Below are positions 25,081 through 34,980 of a stretch of 41,281 nt of DNA, one piece after another; within the stretch, counting starts at the first letter, position 1; every line of letters starts with the position of its first letter. The notes under the pieces are model-generated. The model was given only the letters and a program-made list of their open reading frames with translations, was not told where the DNA came from and made no database searches. The position numbers and the translations under genes were made by a program. This stretch comes from an uncultured Pseudorhodobacter sp. (GTDB taxonomy: Bacteria; Pseudomonadota; Alphaproteobacteria; Rhodobacterales; Rhodobacteraceae), in assembly GCA_913062925.1 (NCBI GenBank), contig CAJXWJ010000029.1, forward strand, positions 1 through 41,281, written 5' to 3'.

Positions 25081-26353
25081 AGCGCAGCGCCTCGACCGGG
25101 TTCATCCGCGCCGCACGGCGGGCTGGGAAAATGGTGACAATAAACGACAATCCCAGTGACAGCGAGACCGCTGAAAGCACATCGCGCCATTGCAGCTTGG
25201 CGGGCAAGGCATAGATGTGGCGTAAATCAGGATCCCAAACCCCGCCCCCCGCCAGATAGTTCACAAAGGCATAGATCGGGTCGATATAGATCGCAAACAA
25301 ACAGCCCAAGATCACCCCCATCGCAGTGCCAACCACTCCGGTAAAGGCGCCACAGATGAAAAAGATCCGCAGGATCGAGCCTTCAGACAGCCCCATGGTG
25401 CGCAAAATCCCAATGTCGCGCCCCTTGTTTTTCACCAGCATAATCAGGCCCGAGACGATGTTCATCGCCGCAATCAGCACAAGGATCGACATGATGATGA
25501 ACATCACATTATCCTCCATATCCAGCGCGCGCAAAAAACCGCCCGCGCTGTCGCGCCATGTCCACAATAAGGCATCCGGCCCGCCCGCCTGCATCAGCGG
25601 GATGGCGTAATCGTCGATCGCCTCGGGGTCGCGCACCATGACGTCGATCTCGTCGGCAAAGCCTTCGCGGTTGAAAAACGACTGCGCTTCGGCAAAGGGC
25701 ATGTAAAGCCGGGTCTTGTCGACATCGGGGCCGGCGGTAAACACATAAGCCACGCTATAGGCATTCACCCGCGGCGAGGCGCCAAAGGCGGTTTTCACCC
25801 CCGATGGCGCCACCACCCGAATGCGGTCGCCCACCGTCACGCCAAGGCTGCGCGCAATGCCCGAGCCAATCGCCACACCCGTGGCAAAATCTTCGATATT
25901 GCCATAGGCATCGGCACCGATCCCCACACGCGGGATCGCCTTTAGATCTTGCAGCGTGATCCCGTAAACCTCGGCTCCAGTGGTGCTTTGGCCCGTGGTC
26001 AGCATCACCTGCCCCCGGATCACAGGGGCTGCGTTTTTTACCCCCGCAATGGCGGCAATATTTTGCGCGATGGTTTCGTAATCAGCAAAGCCCTTGACCG
26101 ATTGGCCATCTGCATTGACCCGCCCGGCCGAATAGACCGTGACATGGGCGTTCGAGCCCAGAATGGTATCGACAAATTCCGCCCGAAAGCCCGAGCGCAC
26201 CGCCAAAGTGGCAATCAGCGCAAAAACCGCCAGAGTGATGCCGATCAGGCTGATCCATGTCATCACCGACACGCCGCCTTCGGCACGTTTTGCGCGCAGA
26301 TAGCGCCAAGCGATTAAGAATTCAAAGCGGGAAAAGGGTTTGGTCGTTGCCAA
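25073..26353 (-). CDS. lipoprotein-releasing system permease, LolC/E family
   Basis: Inner-membrane permease of 426 aa. It has one N-terminal helix (about residues 30-53), a large periplasmic MacB-like domain (about 54-270) and three C-terminal helices (about 282-304, 327-350 and 388-410). The [30 protein letters not shown] start is characteristic of LolC/LolE. Only one permease gene is present next to lolD, so the transporter may be a homodimer of a LolF-like type; a second copy elsewhere cannot be excluded. It overlaps lolD by 8 nt. Confidence 0.93.
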   Translation of the reverse strand: MATTKPFSRFEFLIAWRYLRAKRAEGGVSVMTWISLIGITLAVFALIATLAVRSGFRAEFVDTILGSNAHVTVYSAGRVNADGQSVKGFADYETIAQNIAAIAGVKNAAPVIRGQVMLTTGQSTTGAEVYGITLQDLKAIPRVGIGADAYGNIEDFATGVAIGSGIARSLGVTVGDRIRVVAPSGVKTAFGASPRVNAYSVAYVFTAGPDVDKTRLYMPFAEAQSFFNREGFADEIDVMVRDPEAIDDYAIPLMQAGGPDALLWTWRDSAGGFLRALDMEDNVMFIIMSILVLIAAMNIVSGLIMLVKNKGRDIGILRTMGLSEGSILRIFFICGAFTGVVGTAMGVILGCLFAIYIDPIYAFVNYLAGGGVWDPDLRHIYALPAKLQWRDVLSAVSLSLGLSFIVTIFPARRAARMNPVEALRYE

Positions 26354-26429
26354 GGTGCTGCTCTTTCATTTTCGGGCAAACTGCCCGTTTCATCGCCTTG
26401 CGTCAAGAAACGCTTCTGTGACGCTTGGG

Positions 26430-27461
26430 CTAAAGCTGAATATCAAGGGTAACAGGAAAGTGGTCAGAGGCGGTCAGCAGCGCCGCACTCAGTTCAGGAA
26501 ATTGGCTGACAGCCGGATCGTTGAACGGATGCCAGATCCGCCAGTCGGGCGCTTTGGCCACCAGATCGGGCGAAAGCATGATGAAATCCAGCAGCGCTTC
26601 AAAGTAATGCCGCTTTTGCGGCTGGTAAAACCGCGCGGTGGTTGGCGTCAGCCCAAGGCTTTGGGTCAGCGCAAGGCTGGCGTGGGGGTCGTAAAGCCGT
26701 GCATTTGCGGGGCGGTTGTGGCCCAGCACAATCTCGATCCCCGAGCGGCCAAACAGCTTTTCATATTCATCAAGCCCCGGACCATCGTTGAAATCGCCCA
26801 TCACAATCAGACTGTCGCCCGCCTCAAGCTGGCGGTCGATGCGCGCGCGCAGCCACAGACATTCGGCCAATTGCTTGCGGCGGTTCTCGATCGAAATGCG
26901 GGTGAATTCGCGCTCTGACCCCGCGCCATGCGGGGCTTTGGATTTGGCATGCACGCCGATCAGACGCAGCAAAGCCCCTGTGGCGGTGGTCACGGCAAGC
27001 TCGAGCGGGGGTTTGGAAAACCGGATCAGCTCCTCCTCGCCATCGCCGTTCAGATCCAGCCGCAACTGGCTGTCAAAGCGCGGCGCGCCGGGGGCGCCGT
27101 GGCTGGGGGCGGGATCGCCCTGTGGGTCGTGCTGTGCCTTTAGCACATCAGGGTCGTAAAGAAAGGCAATTTCCTGTTCGGTTTCAGAGGCATAGCCAAT
27201 CATCGCGCGGCGTGCGCGCAGCTGATAGGCTGCGGCAAAGCCTTCAAGCGCGGTGGCGGTGCTGCGTTTGCCATTGCTGTCAGGCGCTTCGATCACCATC
27301 ACCGCATCGGCGTTCAGGGCAGCAAAAACCACGCCCAAAGCCGCCAGCTGTTCCGCCCGCGTCACCTTGTAGCGTGACGACAATTCGTGATCCGCCAGCA
27401 TCCGCCCCGCGTTATCAAACAGCGCATTGAACCAAGCGACGTTATAGCTGGCCAGCCGCAT
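26430..27461 (-). CDS. endonuclease/exonuclease/phosphatase family protein
   Basis: Protein of 343 aa with the EEP (DNase I-like) fold. It begins MRLASYNVAWFNALFD (catalytic Asn7), has VMVIEAPD (metal-binding Glu) at about residue 76, GDFNDGPGLDEYEKLF in the middle and a C-terminal SDHFPVTLDI with the catalytic Asp-His. The substrate could be nucleic acid or a phosphoester; nothing decides. The ATG overlaps the stop of the TerB-DnaJ gene (TGATG), so the two are coupled. The longer open frame upstream overlaps that gene and is rejected. Confidence 0.88.
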   Translation of the reverse strand: MRLASYNVAWFNALFDNAGRMLADHELSSRYKVTRAEQLAALGVVFAALNADAVMVIEAPDSNGKRSTATALEGFAAAYQLRARRAMIGYASETEQEIAFLYDPDVLKAQHDPQGDPAPSHGAPGAPRFDSQLRLDLNGDGEEELIRFSKPPLELAVTTATGALLRLIGVHAKSKAPHGAGSEREFTRISIENRRKQLAECLWLRARIDRQLEAGDSLIVMGDFNDGPGLDEYEKLFGRSGIEIVLGHNRPANARLYDPHASLALTQSLGLTPTTARFYQPQKRHYFEALLDFIMLSPDLVAKAPDWRIWHPFNDPAVSQFPELSAALLTASDHFPVTLDIQL

Positions 27462-28174
27462 CAGGCCGCCACGCGCGACTGGATTTCCTGCCACGCGGCG
27501 TTGATGGCGATCAGCCGACGCTCGGCCAGTTTCACAGCCTCGGCGGGCACGCCGCGCGCGATCATGCGGTCGGGGTGGCTTTCCTTGACCGCCTGCCGCC
27601 ATGCCGCCCGCGCGGCGGCCAGATCGGCATCGGCAGGCAGGCCCAGCACATCAAAGGGGTCGCGCGGCGCGCCTTCGACAAAGCGGCCGCGCAGCACGCG
27701 AAAACAGCGCTCGTCCAGCCCAAAGATCCGCGACACCTCGGCCAGAAACGCGTCTTCGGCCGGATGATAGCGCCCATCCGCCATGGCGATCTGAAACAGA
27801 CCTTCCAGAATATCAATCAGCACATTGCGGTCATCGGCGCAAAGGGCCGCGCCGGTGCTGTTAAACAGCGCCGCAATCTTGCGCGCATAGGCGTCAAAGC
27901 CCGCCACATCTTGGCGCGCAAGGTTGTAAACCCGCGCGGCATTGGCCTCTTCGGTCGGATCAATCTGAAAGATCTGGCGAAAGGTGGCGACCTCGTCACG
28001 CGTCACCTGCCCGTCGGCCTTGGCCATTTTCGCCGAAAGCGCGATCACCCCGATGGTAAAGCCGACCGAGCGTTCGGCATTGGGCGCATTCAGCAACCGG
28101 TCAAACACAGCCGCCAACCCCTCGCCCGAAGCAAGGGCGGCAAGGGCTTCGGAGATGCGGATCCAGATCGACAT
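27461..28174 (-). CDS. TerB-like plus DnaJ-domain protein (DjlA-like)
   Basis: Protein of 237 aa. A TerB/tellurite-resistance-like helical domain occupies about residues 35-155 with two acidic loops, KADGQVTRDE and MADGRYHPAED, that could bind metal. A C-terminal J domain (about 172-235) has an intact HPD motif at 200-202, so it can stimulate a DnaK-type ATPase. DjlA relatives have an N-terminal membrane helix; here the N-terminus is only weakly hydrophobic. It is translationally coupled to the EEP protein downstream. Confidence 0.9.
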   Translation of the reverse strand: MSIWIRISEALAALASGEGLAAVFDRLLNAPNAERSVGFTIGVIALSAKMAKADGQVTRDEVATFRQIFQIDPTEEANAARVYNLARQDVAGFDAYARKIAALFNSTGAALCADDRNVLIDILEGLFQIAMADGRYHPAEDAFLAEVSRIFGLDERCFRVLRGRFVEGAPRDPFDVLGLPADADLAAARAAWRQAVKESHPDRMIARGVPAEAVKLAERRLIAINAAWQEIQSRVAA

Positions 28175-28206
28175 GGGGCGCAGGATAGCCCAGCCCGCAG
28201 CCGTTG

Positions 28207-28695
28207 TCAGGTCAGGATTTTCTGCATCAGCACAAGATCGTGGTAGCGGCCAAATTTATAGCCAACCTGCGGCAACAGCCCCGCCTGCGCATAGCCAAGA
28301 CGCGCATGAAAGCCGATGCTTTTCAGATTATCCGCGGTAATCGCCGCAATCATCACATGCACCCCCGCGGCCCGCGCATGGCTTTCCACCGCCTGCATCA
28401 ACGCGCGCCCCAGCCCCCTGCCCTGCGCGGTCTCTGTCAGCGCCAGCGAATGTTCCATCGTGCGCAAATACCCCGGCGAGGGGCGAAACTGCGCATAGGT
28501 GGCATAGCCAAGGATCACATCGGCCTTCGCTGCCACAAAAACCTCGTGGCCCAGCGCGCGCCGATCGGTCAGCATGGCTGTCACATCGGCTTCGGATTTG
28601 GTCACCGAGGTCACGGTGATCGTGGTTTCGGTGATCACCTGATTGATGATCTGGGTGATGGCGGGCACATCGGCGCAGATGGCGGGCCGGATCAT
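28207..28695 (-). CDS. GNAT family N-acetyltransferase, phosphinothricin/amino-acid acetyltransferase type
   Basis: Acetyltransferase of 162 aa. The acetyl-CoA pyrophosphate loop is at ETAQGRGLGRAL (about residues 88-99), followed by the VMIAAITADN strand and GFHARLGYAQAGLLPQVGYKFGRYHD, the pattern of the PAT/MnaT (YncA) group that acetylates methionine derivatives or phosphinothricin. Its start overlaps the stop of the VOC gene upstream (ATGA). Confidence 0.88.
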   Translation of the reverse strand: MIRPAICADVPAITQIINQVITETTITVTSVTKSEADVTAMLTDRRALGHEVFVAAKADVILGYATYAQFRPSPGYLRTMEHSLALTETAQGRGLGRALMQAVESHARAAGVHVMIAAITADNLKSIGFHARLGYAQAGLLPQVGYKFGRYHDLVLMQKILT

Positions 28696-29303
28696 TCCAG
28701 CACGCGCAAACCGCTTGGGGTGTCAAAACTGGCGCGCATGGCACATCGGCCTTGGACAATGGCAAAACGGTCGTCTTGGATCAGCGGCGCAAGCAGCCCG
28801 CGCAGCGCATCCGCATCAGGATGCACAATGTCCAAACGCCGCAGCCGCAGCCCACTGTCGGGCAAGGCGCGGGCCGGATGCAGCGTGCCCTGCCACTGGA
28901 TCAGCGCCGGAAAGCCACCGTCAAAGGGCAGCTTGCCATCCTTTGGCACCGCCATCTGCCAGCGATAGTCGCCGCGTTGCAAAGCCACCGGCAAACCTGT
29001 GCCATCAGGGCTTGCGCGCAGGGCGGCGGTCAGATCATCGCAGCCTGCGATCCAATTGGTCAGCCTTGGGCGGCCGGTGAAAGTGTCCAGATCAAACCAG
29101 CGCGGCCAAGCGGGCTTGGCCGCAGATGGGTCGGCGGCAATCACCTCAAGATACAAATCCCCCAAGCCCAACAGCCGGTTGTGCGTCGCCATATGCGGAT
29201 GCTGGCCACCCCCTGCCAGCTTTGTGCCCAGCGCCTCTTCGACCCAAGCCACCCCTTCGGCCAGATCAAGCGCCGAGACCGCCAGATGGTCAAAGCGCAG
29301 CAT
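28692..29303 (-). CDS. VOC superfamily protein (glyoxalase-like)
   Basis: Protein of 203 aa. The N-terminal half has the VOC start LRFDHLAVSALDLAEGVAWVEEALG with a metal-type His near residue 6 and a YLEVIAAD strand carrying Glu near residue 52. It fits the single-chain glyoxalase-like group of unknown substrate. ATG 29303 forms a TGATG overlap with the ppx stop; the GTG at 29306 is the alternative. Its stop overlaps the GNAT start, so ppx, VOC and GNAT form one coupled series. Confidence 0.82.
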   Translation of the reverse strand: MLRFDHLAVSALDLAEGVAWVEEALGTKLAGGGQHPHMATHNRLLGLGDLYLEVIAADPSAAKPAWPRWFDLDTFTGRPRLTNWIAGCDDLTAALRASPDGTGLPVALQRGDYRWQMAVPKDGKLPFDGGFPALIQWQGTLHPARALPDSGLRLRRLDIVHPDADALRGLLAPLIQDDRFAIVQGRCAMRASFDTPSGLRVLE

Positions 29304-30841
29304 CACGCGCGCTCGCCGATCAAAGCCTCGGCCTTCATGGCGCTGATCAGGCTGGTAAACCGCGCCTGCGCCACTTCACCAAACAGCGCATGGCCGTTCT
29401 TGGTCAGCTTTAGCTCCAGCTGGTTCAGCTCGGGCCGCCAGACCAAACGGGCCACATCCGAAGGATCAGACACCGCAAACATCGCGCCAAACCGCATCGC
29501 CTTGCCCAAAATCTCGGCGTCGCGCTGCTCGGCCTCGGACAGCAGTTGAAACAGCGGTTCCAACCGCGAACCCGAGCGCGAGTTTTTATAGCGGTGCAGC
29601 AAGGCCAGCCCCAAAAACACCCGCCCCGGATGATCCAAGCCGCCAAGGTTGGCGCGGGTGACATTGTCAAAGCAGGCCTCGGCGCGATAATCGGGGTGGG
29701 TGCGCCAGGTGGTGTCGTGCAAAAGACAGGCCGCCTTGATCAGCCGCACACGCTCTGGGCTGGCATCTGGAAACAGCGGTTGCAAGAATTCATAAAGCTT
29801 TTTGCCAAAGCCCGGGATCCGCGACATGGTCTTTTCGACCGAACGCGCCGCCTCGATCAGCGGATCGCGCGCGCGCAGGCGGGCGGGCATTTGTTCATAC
29901 AAAAGCCCCTCGCGGATGCCATAAGACGAGACGTCAATCTCTGACGGCTTCAGCACTTTGATCAATTCGCGCAGCACTTCGCAGGCCAAAGGCACCAGCT
30001 CCATCCGCGCCGAAGAGGTGCCGGTGCGGGTGCGAAGATCCTCGAGATTTGAGGTTTCCAGCCAATCCAGCGTTTGTAAAAGATCTGCGGGCAGCATGCG
30101 GTATTCATGCAAAACCGTCATCGGGTAATTGCGCCGCTCCATATCCAGCCGCGCGATCACCCGCCAAGAGCCGCCCACCAGATAGATGCGCTGGCCTTCG
30201 GACTGCAATTGCGTCTGACATTCTGCCAAGACCTGATCAATATGGGCCGCGCGTTTCTTTGGGCTGTCAGAAATGCGCGCCAGACGAAACGGGCCAAGTT
30301 GGGTCGAGACCCGCGTGCCGACCTGACCGTCGCCAATCTGCGCCAGTTCCATCGAGTTGCCGCCGATGTCGCAGACAATCCCCTTGGCCTCGGGCCAGCC
30401 CAAAAGCACGCCCTGCGCCGAAAGCCGCGCCTCTTCGGGACCATCGACCACCCAAAGCCGCAGGCCGGTTTCGCGCAGCACCTCGGCCTGAAAATCGGGG
30501 CCGTCGCTGGCGTCGCGGGCCGCAGCCGTGGCCACCACCGTCAAGGGACCGATGCCCATGCCTTTGGCCAGCAGCGCAAAGCGTCGCAGGGCTGCGACCG
30601 CACGCACCCGGCCTTCGGGGTTCAGCTGACCGGTTTCGGCCAAGCCTTTACCCAAACCGCACATCAGCTTTTCGTTAAAGAAATAGGCAGGCGAGCGGGC
30701 AGCGCCGTCAAAGACCACCATCCGCACCGAGTTCGAGCCGACATCGACCACGCCAACCCGACTAAGCGCGCGGGCCGAAGGGTCGTCAAACAGCGGCCGT
30801 CCAAAGGGGCCGTTGTCGTCGTCTGGGTCGTGCTTGCTCAT
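29303..30841 (-). CDS. ppx: exopolyphosphatase (Ppx/GppA family)
   Basis: Protein of 512 aa that removes terminal phosphate from polyphosphate and/or hydrolyses pppGpp. The actin-like ATPase fold shows phosphate loop 1 DVGSNS (residues 33-38) and loop 2 CDIGGNSME (about 153-161). A C-terminal HD-like helical region contains CLLHDTTWRTHPDYRAE. ATG 30841 lies 10 nt after the ppk stop with GGAC upstream; the longer frame overlaps ppk. The ppk-ppx pairing indicates polyphosphate turnover as its main role. Confidence 0.95.
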   Translation of the reverse strand: MSKHDPDDDNGPFGRPLFDDPSARALSRVGVVDVGSNSVRMVVFDGAARSPAYFFNEKLMCGLGKGLAETGQLNPEGRVRAVAALRRFALLAKGMGIGPLTVVATAAARDASDGPDFQAEVLRETGLRLWVVDGPEEARLSAQGVLLGWPEAKGIVCDIGGNSMELAQIGDGQVGTRVSTQLGPFRLARISDSPKKRAAHIDQVLAECQTQLQSEGQRIYLVGGSWRVIARLDMERRNYPMTVLHEYRMLPADLLQTLDWLETSNLEDLRTRTGTSSARMELVPLACEVLRELIKVLKPSEIDVSSYGIREGLLYEQMPARLRARDPLIEAARSVEKTMSRIPGFGKKLYEFLQPLFPDASPERVRLIKAACLLHDTTWRTHPDYRAEACFDNVTRANLGGLDHPGRVFLGLALLHRYKNSRSGSRLEPLFQLLSEAEQRDAEILGKAMRFGAMFAVSDPSDVARLVWRPELNQLELKLTKNGHALFGEVAQARFTSLISAMKAEALIGERA

Positions 30842-30851
30842 ACTTTGTCCG

Positions 30852-33014
30852 TCATGCCAGTTTTTGAACGTCTTTCGCGCCCGCCGTGCCACGGCCAGAA
30901 AGCGAAGGATTCTCCATAAAGAAACGGTGACAGCTGAAGGCCTGCCCGTCCAGAGGTGTCAGGTCGCGCTTATAGACGCCCGAGGGTTGCAGCACCCAAG
31001 ACTGCGCCTCATCTGCCAGATTTGCCGCCATGATTTGGCCCACGATCTGGGCTTTCACCGTGTCATTGTTGATTTCCACCAAGGTTTCAACCCGCCGCGT
31101 CAGATTGCGCCCCATCCAATCGGCTGACGAGATAAACACCCGCGCCGCCGCCGAAGGCAGGCCGGCGCCATTGCCAAAACACACGATCCGGCTGTGTTCC
31201 AAGAACCGCCCAACGATGGATTTCACCCGAATGTTTTCCGACAGCCCCTTAATCCCGGGCCGCAGCCCGCAGATGCCGCGCACGATCAGGCTGATCTTAA
31301 CCCCCGCTTGGGAGGCCGCATAAAGCGCGTCAATCACATCAGGATCGACCACCGAATTCATCTTGGCCCAGATCTGCGCCGGTCGCCCTGCGCGGGCGTG
31401 ATCGGCCTCGGCTGCAATCATCGCGATCAGGTCTTTCTTCAGACTGATCGGCGAGATCGACAGGTTTTCCAGCCCCTGCGGCTGCACATAGCCTGAAAGG
31501 TAATTGAACACCCGCGTCGCATCGCGCCCCAAGGCCGCATCGCAGGTAAAGAACGACAGATCGGTGTAAACCTTGGCGGTGATCGGGTGATAGTTGCCAG
31601 TGCCGTAATGGGTATAGGTGACCAGCTGATCGCCTTCGCGCCGCACCACGGTGCTGATCTTGGCGTGGGTCTTATAGTGGATAAAGCCGTAAACCACATG
31701 CGCGCCCGCGCGTTCCAGCCGGCGCGATTGGCGGATATTGGCGGCCTCGTCAAAGCGGGCTTTCAGCTCGACCAACGCGGTGACAGATTTGCCCGCTTCG
31801 GCTGCCTCGCACAGCGCGGCCACGATCGGGCTGTCCCAAGAGGTGCGATAAAGCGTCTGCTTGATCGCCAGAACATTGGGATCACGCGCGGCCTGTTCCA
31901 GAAATCTGATAACCAGATCAAAGGTTTCATAGGGGTGGTGCAGCAGGATGTCTTTTTGCTTGATCGCCGCAAACAGATCGCCGTCATGGTCTTGCACCCG
32001 TTCGGGCACCCGTGGGGTAAAGGGCGGCCACAACAGGTCTGGATGCGACGAAAGCACCAGCTCTTTCAGGTCCGAGACCCCCAAAAGCCCGCGCACCTCG
32101 ACCATCTCATCGGCGGTGACGCCCAATTCTTCCATGATCAACGCGCGCAATTCCGGCGGCGCGCCCGAGGACAGCTTCAGCCGGATCACCTCGCCACGGC
32201 GGCGGCGTTTCAGTGCGGTTTCAAACTCGCGCACCAGATCTTCGGCCTCGTCCTCGACCTCTAGGTCGCTGTCGCGCAGCACCCGAAACAGGCAGTGGCC
32301 ACGGTCGGTATAGCCCGGAAACAGCATATCCAGATGCAAAAGCAGCAGCTCTTCCAGCGGCAAGAACCGCTGTTCGCCCTCTTTTGACGGCAGCGGCACA
32401 AAGCGCGCGATCTGCTGCGGAATCGGTAAAAGCGCTTGCAAAGTGCGCCGATCCGTCTCGCGTTCCAGCGACAGCGCAAGGCTAAAGCCCGCGTTGGGAA
32501 TGAAAGGAAACGGGTGCGCTGGATCAATCGCAAGCGGCGACAGCACCGGGAAGACCTTGTTCAGAAAGTGATCTTCCAGAAACTTCAGATCCCGCCCCGT
32601 GAGTTTCGAGCGCGTGCACAGCGAAATGCCCTCGACCTCCATCAGCTTTTTCAGCTTGTTAAACACCGCTTGCTGGGTGTGCATCAAGCGGCGAGCATTG
32701 GCATTGATCAGCTTCAGCTGTTCGGCAGGGGTGCGACCATCCTCGGAAGGGGTGACGTTCTTGGCGCGCACCAAGGCGCTAAGACCGGCGACGCGCACGG
32801 TGTAGAATTCATCCAAATTGGTGGCCGAGATCGACAAAAACCGCAACCGTTCCAGCAGCGGTACCGCAGGGTTCGAGGCCTCATCCAGCACCCGCCAGTT
32901 AAAGGCCAGCCAGCTGAGTTCGCGGTTGAAAAACCGATGCGGCCCTTTGATTTCGGCCTCGGACAGCACGACGGTTTCGGGAAATGGTGCTTTGAGGAAA
33001 TCTGATTGGGTCAT
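30852..33014 (-). CDS. ppk1: polyphosphate kinase 1
   Basis: Enzyme of 720 aa that polymerises ATP gamma-phosphate into polyphosphate reversibly. The N domain begins with [19 protein letters not shown] (28-46). The catalytic His450 is in YKTHAK (auto-phosphorylation site), with H469 in [10 protein letters not shown] and H607 in LEHSRI, the expected C1/C2-domain residues. The length is complete. It is followed by ppx after 10 nt. A near-perfect Pho box lies 49-66 nt upstream of the start. The Shine-Dalgarno is weak. Confidence 0.97.
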   Translation of the reverse strand: MTQSDFLKAPFPETVVLSEAEIKGPHRFFNRELSWLAFNWRVLDEASNPAVPLLERLRFLSISATNLDEFYTVRVAGLSALVRAKNVTPSEDGRTPAEQLKLINANARRLMHTQQAVFNKLKKLMEVEGISLCTRSKLTGRDLKFLEDHFLNKVFPVLSPLAIDPAHPFPFIPNAGFSLALSLERETDRRTLQALLPIPQQIARFVPLPSKEGEQRFLPLEELLLLHLDMLFPGYTDRGHCLFRVLRDSDLEVEDEAEDLVREFETALKRRRRGEVIRLKLSSGAPPELRALIMEELGVTADEMVEVRGLLGVSDLKELVLSSHPDLLWPPFTPRVPERVQDHDGDLFAAIKQKDILLHHPYETFDLVIRFLEQAARDPNVLAIKQTLYRTSWDSPIVAALCEAAEAGKSVTALVELKARFDEAANIRQSRRLERAGAHVVYGFIHYKTHAKISTVVRREGDQLVTYTHYGTGNYHPITAKVYTDLSFFTCDAALGRDATRVFNYLSGYVQPQGLENLSISPISLKKDLIAMIAAEADHARAGRPAQIWAKMNSVVDPDVIDALYAASQAGVKISLIVRGICGLRPGIKGLSENIRVKSIVGRFLEHSRIVCFGNGAGLPSAAARVFISSADWMGRNLTRRVETLVEINNDTVKAQIVGQIMAANLADEAQSWVLQPSGVYKRDLTPLDGQAFSCHRFFMENPSLSGRGTAGAKDVQKLA

Positions 33015-33062
33015 GGAGCATTCTTTTCAGGGCAGTTGCGCCCGCGTTCTTCGGCCTTGAGC

Positions 33063-33080
33063 GTAACAGAACGATGACAA
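33063..33080 (-). promoter_or_regulatory. Pho box upstream of ppk1
   Basis: On the minus strand the sequence is TTGTCAT-CGTT-CTGTTAC, two 7-mers in direct repeat with a 4-nt spacer. It matches the PhoB consensus CTGTCAT-N4-CTGTCAT/C at 12 of 14 conserved positions (allowing C or T at the last). It lies 49 nt upstream of the ppk1 start, a suitable place for activation under phosphate starvation. Confidence 0.65.
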
Positions 33081-33090
33081 ACCAACAGTT

Positions 33091-33762
33091 TCATTCAGAT
33101 GCCGCGCTGTCCAGAAGATAGGTCGCAAGCGCGCGGGTCACCGGACGGCGCAGCGCCAGCGCCAGACCATCAAGCTCGGCCACCAGCGCGCGCGCCGCCG
33201 CAATCGAGCGATCCATCCGCGCCACAAGGTAAGGGATCAGATTGGGTGGCACCGCAATCTGGCGGTCGTTGAACAGCTTGACCAGCACCGCCGACAGCAG
33301 CGCGTCATCGGGAGAGGCCAAGGCCACAAGGCTTGCCGCCTGCAACCGGCTTTGCAGATCTGGCAGGCACAGCCCCCAATCGCGCGGCGGCGCATTGGCA
33401 GTCACCAAAAGCCCGCGCCCCGCAAGTAGGTTGTGCAGATGGAAAAACGCGGTCTCGGCGGCGCGGTTGCCGCCGATGCGCTCGGCATCCTCGACCACCA
33501 CGGGGCGCGCGCCCAAATCGGGCAAATCGGCCTGCGCCAAATCGGTTGCGGTCAGAATCTGCGCGCCCGCAGCCTCGGCCCAGACATGGGCCAGATGGGT
33601 CTTGCCACTGCCCGAGGGGCCAATCAGCAGCATCTTACCGCCCGGCCAACCCGCCCAATGGTCGATCGCCGCCAGCGCCTCGGCATTGGCGGCTGAGGCA
33701 AAGAAATCGGCGCGGCGAAAGGCCACCTGAACCGGCAGATCAAAGGCAAGCTGTTGGCTCAC
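33091..33762 (-). CDS. hdaA: DnaA regulatory inactivator, HdaA-like
   Basis: AAA+-type DnaA paralogue of 223 aa without a DNA-binding domain IV. An N-terminal clamp-binding motif QLAFDLP is at residues 4-10, and the P-loop GPSGSGKTH at 48-56. A sensor-like DLQSRLQAA and the lid region follow. With the sliding clamp it stimulates ATP hydrolysis by DnaA and so limits initiation. Its ATG overlaps the stop of the AI-2E-family gene (ATGA). Confidence 0.92.
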   Translation of the reverse strand: MSQQLAFDLPVQVAFRRADFFASAANAEALAAIDHWAGWPGGKMLLIGPSGSGKTHLAHVWAEAAGAQILTATDLAQADLPDLGARPVVVEDAERIGGNRAAETAFFHLHNLLAGRGLLVTANAPPRDWGLCLPDLQSRLQAASLVALASPDDALLSAVLVKLFNDRQIAVPPNLIPYLVARMDRSIAAARALVAELDGLALALRRPVTRALATYLLDSAASE

Positions 33763-34841
33763 GCCTGATCCTCGCCGTCAGGCTTGCGGCCCGCAAGACC
33801 GGTGTAAAGCAGACTGGTTTGGTAATGCCCCAGCGCAAATCGGGTCAGCACCCCAATCGCCGCCGAGACCGGCACCGCCACCAACAGCCCGACAAAGCCG
33901 AACAAAGACCCAAAGATCGCCAGCGCCAGCATCAGCACCACCGGATGCAGGCCCACCGATTTGCCCACCAGACGCGGCGTCAGCACGTTGCCTTCCAAAA
34001 ACTGCCCCAAGCCAAAGATCGCGGCAACCAGCCCAATTGACAGCCAATCGCCCCAGAACTGGAACAGCGCCAAGCCAATTGCCAGCACCCCGCCCACCAG
34101 CGCGCCGACGTATGGAATAAAGGTGATCGCCCCCGCAACCGCCCCCACCAAAAGCCCAAATTGCAGCCCTGCCGCCATCAGCGCCACCGCGTAATAGCTG
34201 CCAAGCGTCAGGCAAACCGTCATCTGACCGCGCACAAAGGCCGACAGCACCGCATTGATTTCATTAGCCAAACGGCGCACCGTTGGCGCGTGATCGCGCG
34301 GCAGCATCTGATCAATCTGCGTGATCATCCGGTCCCAATCCAGCAGCATGTAAAACGCCACCACCGGCACCACCACAATATACAAAAGCGCCGACAGAAG
34401 GCTCAGCGCCGACGAGATCACCCCCTGCGCAAGACTGGCCCCCTTGGCTTGGATCGCGGCACCAATTTCGGCCAAAGACTGCCGTATCGTCGAGGTGCTA
34501 TCGGTCAGCTGCGGAAAGCGCTCGACCAGAAACATCTGTAAACGCTGCGCAATTTCGGGTGCCGCGTTGATCAGCGCCGTGGTCTGCTTGATCAGCGTCG
34601 GGATCAGCGCCAGCACCACAACCACCACAACCATCAAGGCAAGCAAGGTGATCACCGTGGTCGCCGCCGCGCGGCTAAGCCCCAGCCGCTCGAGCCTGTC
34701 GGCGATAGGATCCAGAAAATAGGCAATCGCCGAGCCGATGATAAAGGGCAGCATCACCCCGCCCAAGAACCACAACATCACGAAAAACAGCAGCAAAGCG
34801 CCGCCCCAATATTTCGCCTGTTCCCGCGTCGGCAGCGCCAT
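33759..34841 (-). CDS. AI-2E/PerM-family membrane transporter
   Basis: Inner-membrane protein of 360 aa with about eight helices in the AI-2E exporter family (PF01594 type). An N-terminal pair of helices (about residues 12-50), a helix at about 62-84, a loop/amphipathic region, and a C-terminal helix bundle with IPYVGALVGGVLAIGLALF are typical. The transported compound is not known; PerM-type proteins are often linked to envelope or ion homeostasis. ATG 34841 with AAAGGGG upstream was chosen; the longer open frame has no signal. It overlaps hdaA by 4 nt. Confidence 0.88.
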   Translation of the reverse strand: MALPTREQAKYWGGALLLFFVMLWFLGGVMLPFIIGSAIAYFLDPIADRLERLGLSRAAATTVITLLALMVVVVVVLALIPTLIKQTTALINAAPEIAQRLQMFLVERFPQLTDSTSTIRQSLAEIGAAIQAKGASLAQGVISSALSLLSALLYIVVVPVVAFYMLLDWDRMITQIDQMLPRDHAPTVRRLANEINAVLSAFVRGQMTVCLTLGSYYAVALMAAGLQFGLLVGAVAGAITFIPYVGALVGGVLAIGLALFQFWGDWLSIGLVAAIFGLGQFLEGNVLTPRLVGKSVGLHPVVLMLALAIFGSLFGFVGLLVAVPVSAAIGVLTRFALGHYQTSLLYTGLAGRKPDGEDQA

Positions 34842-34980
34842 GATTTCACCCCTTTGGTCCCCCCCACATATCGCCCCTGCGCCCCGCGCTTGCAAGAGGG
34901 ACGACGGAAAACACGAGGTTTGACGCTGTAGGTCCCGCGTCGCTGATGCGTCGTTTATCTGTAACGACAGCTGTAGCTGG

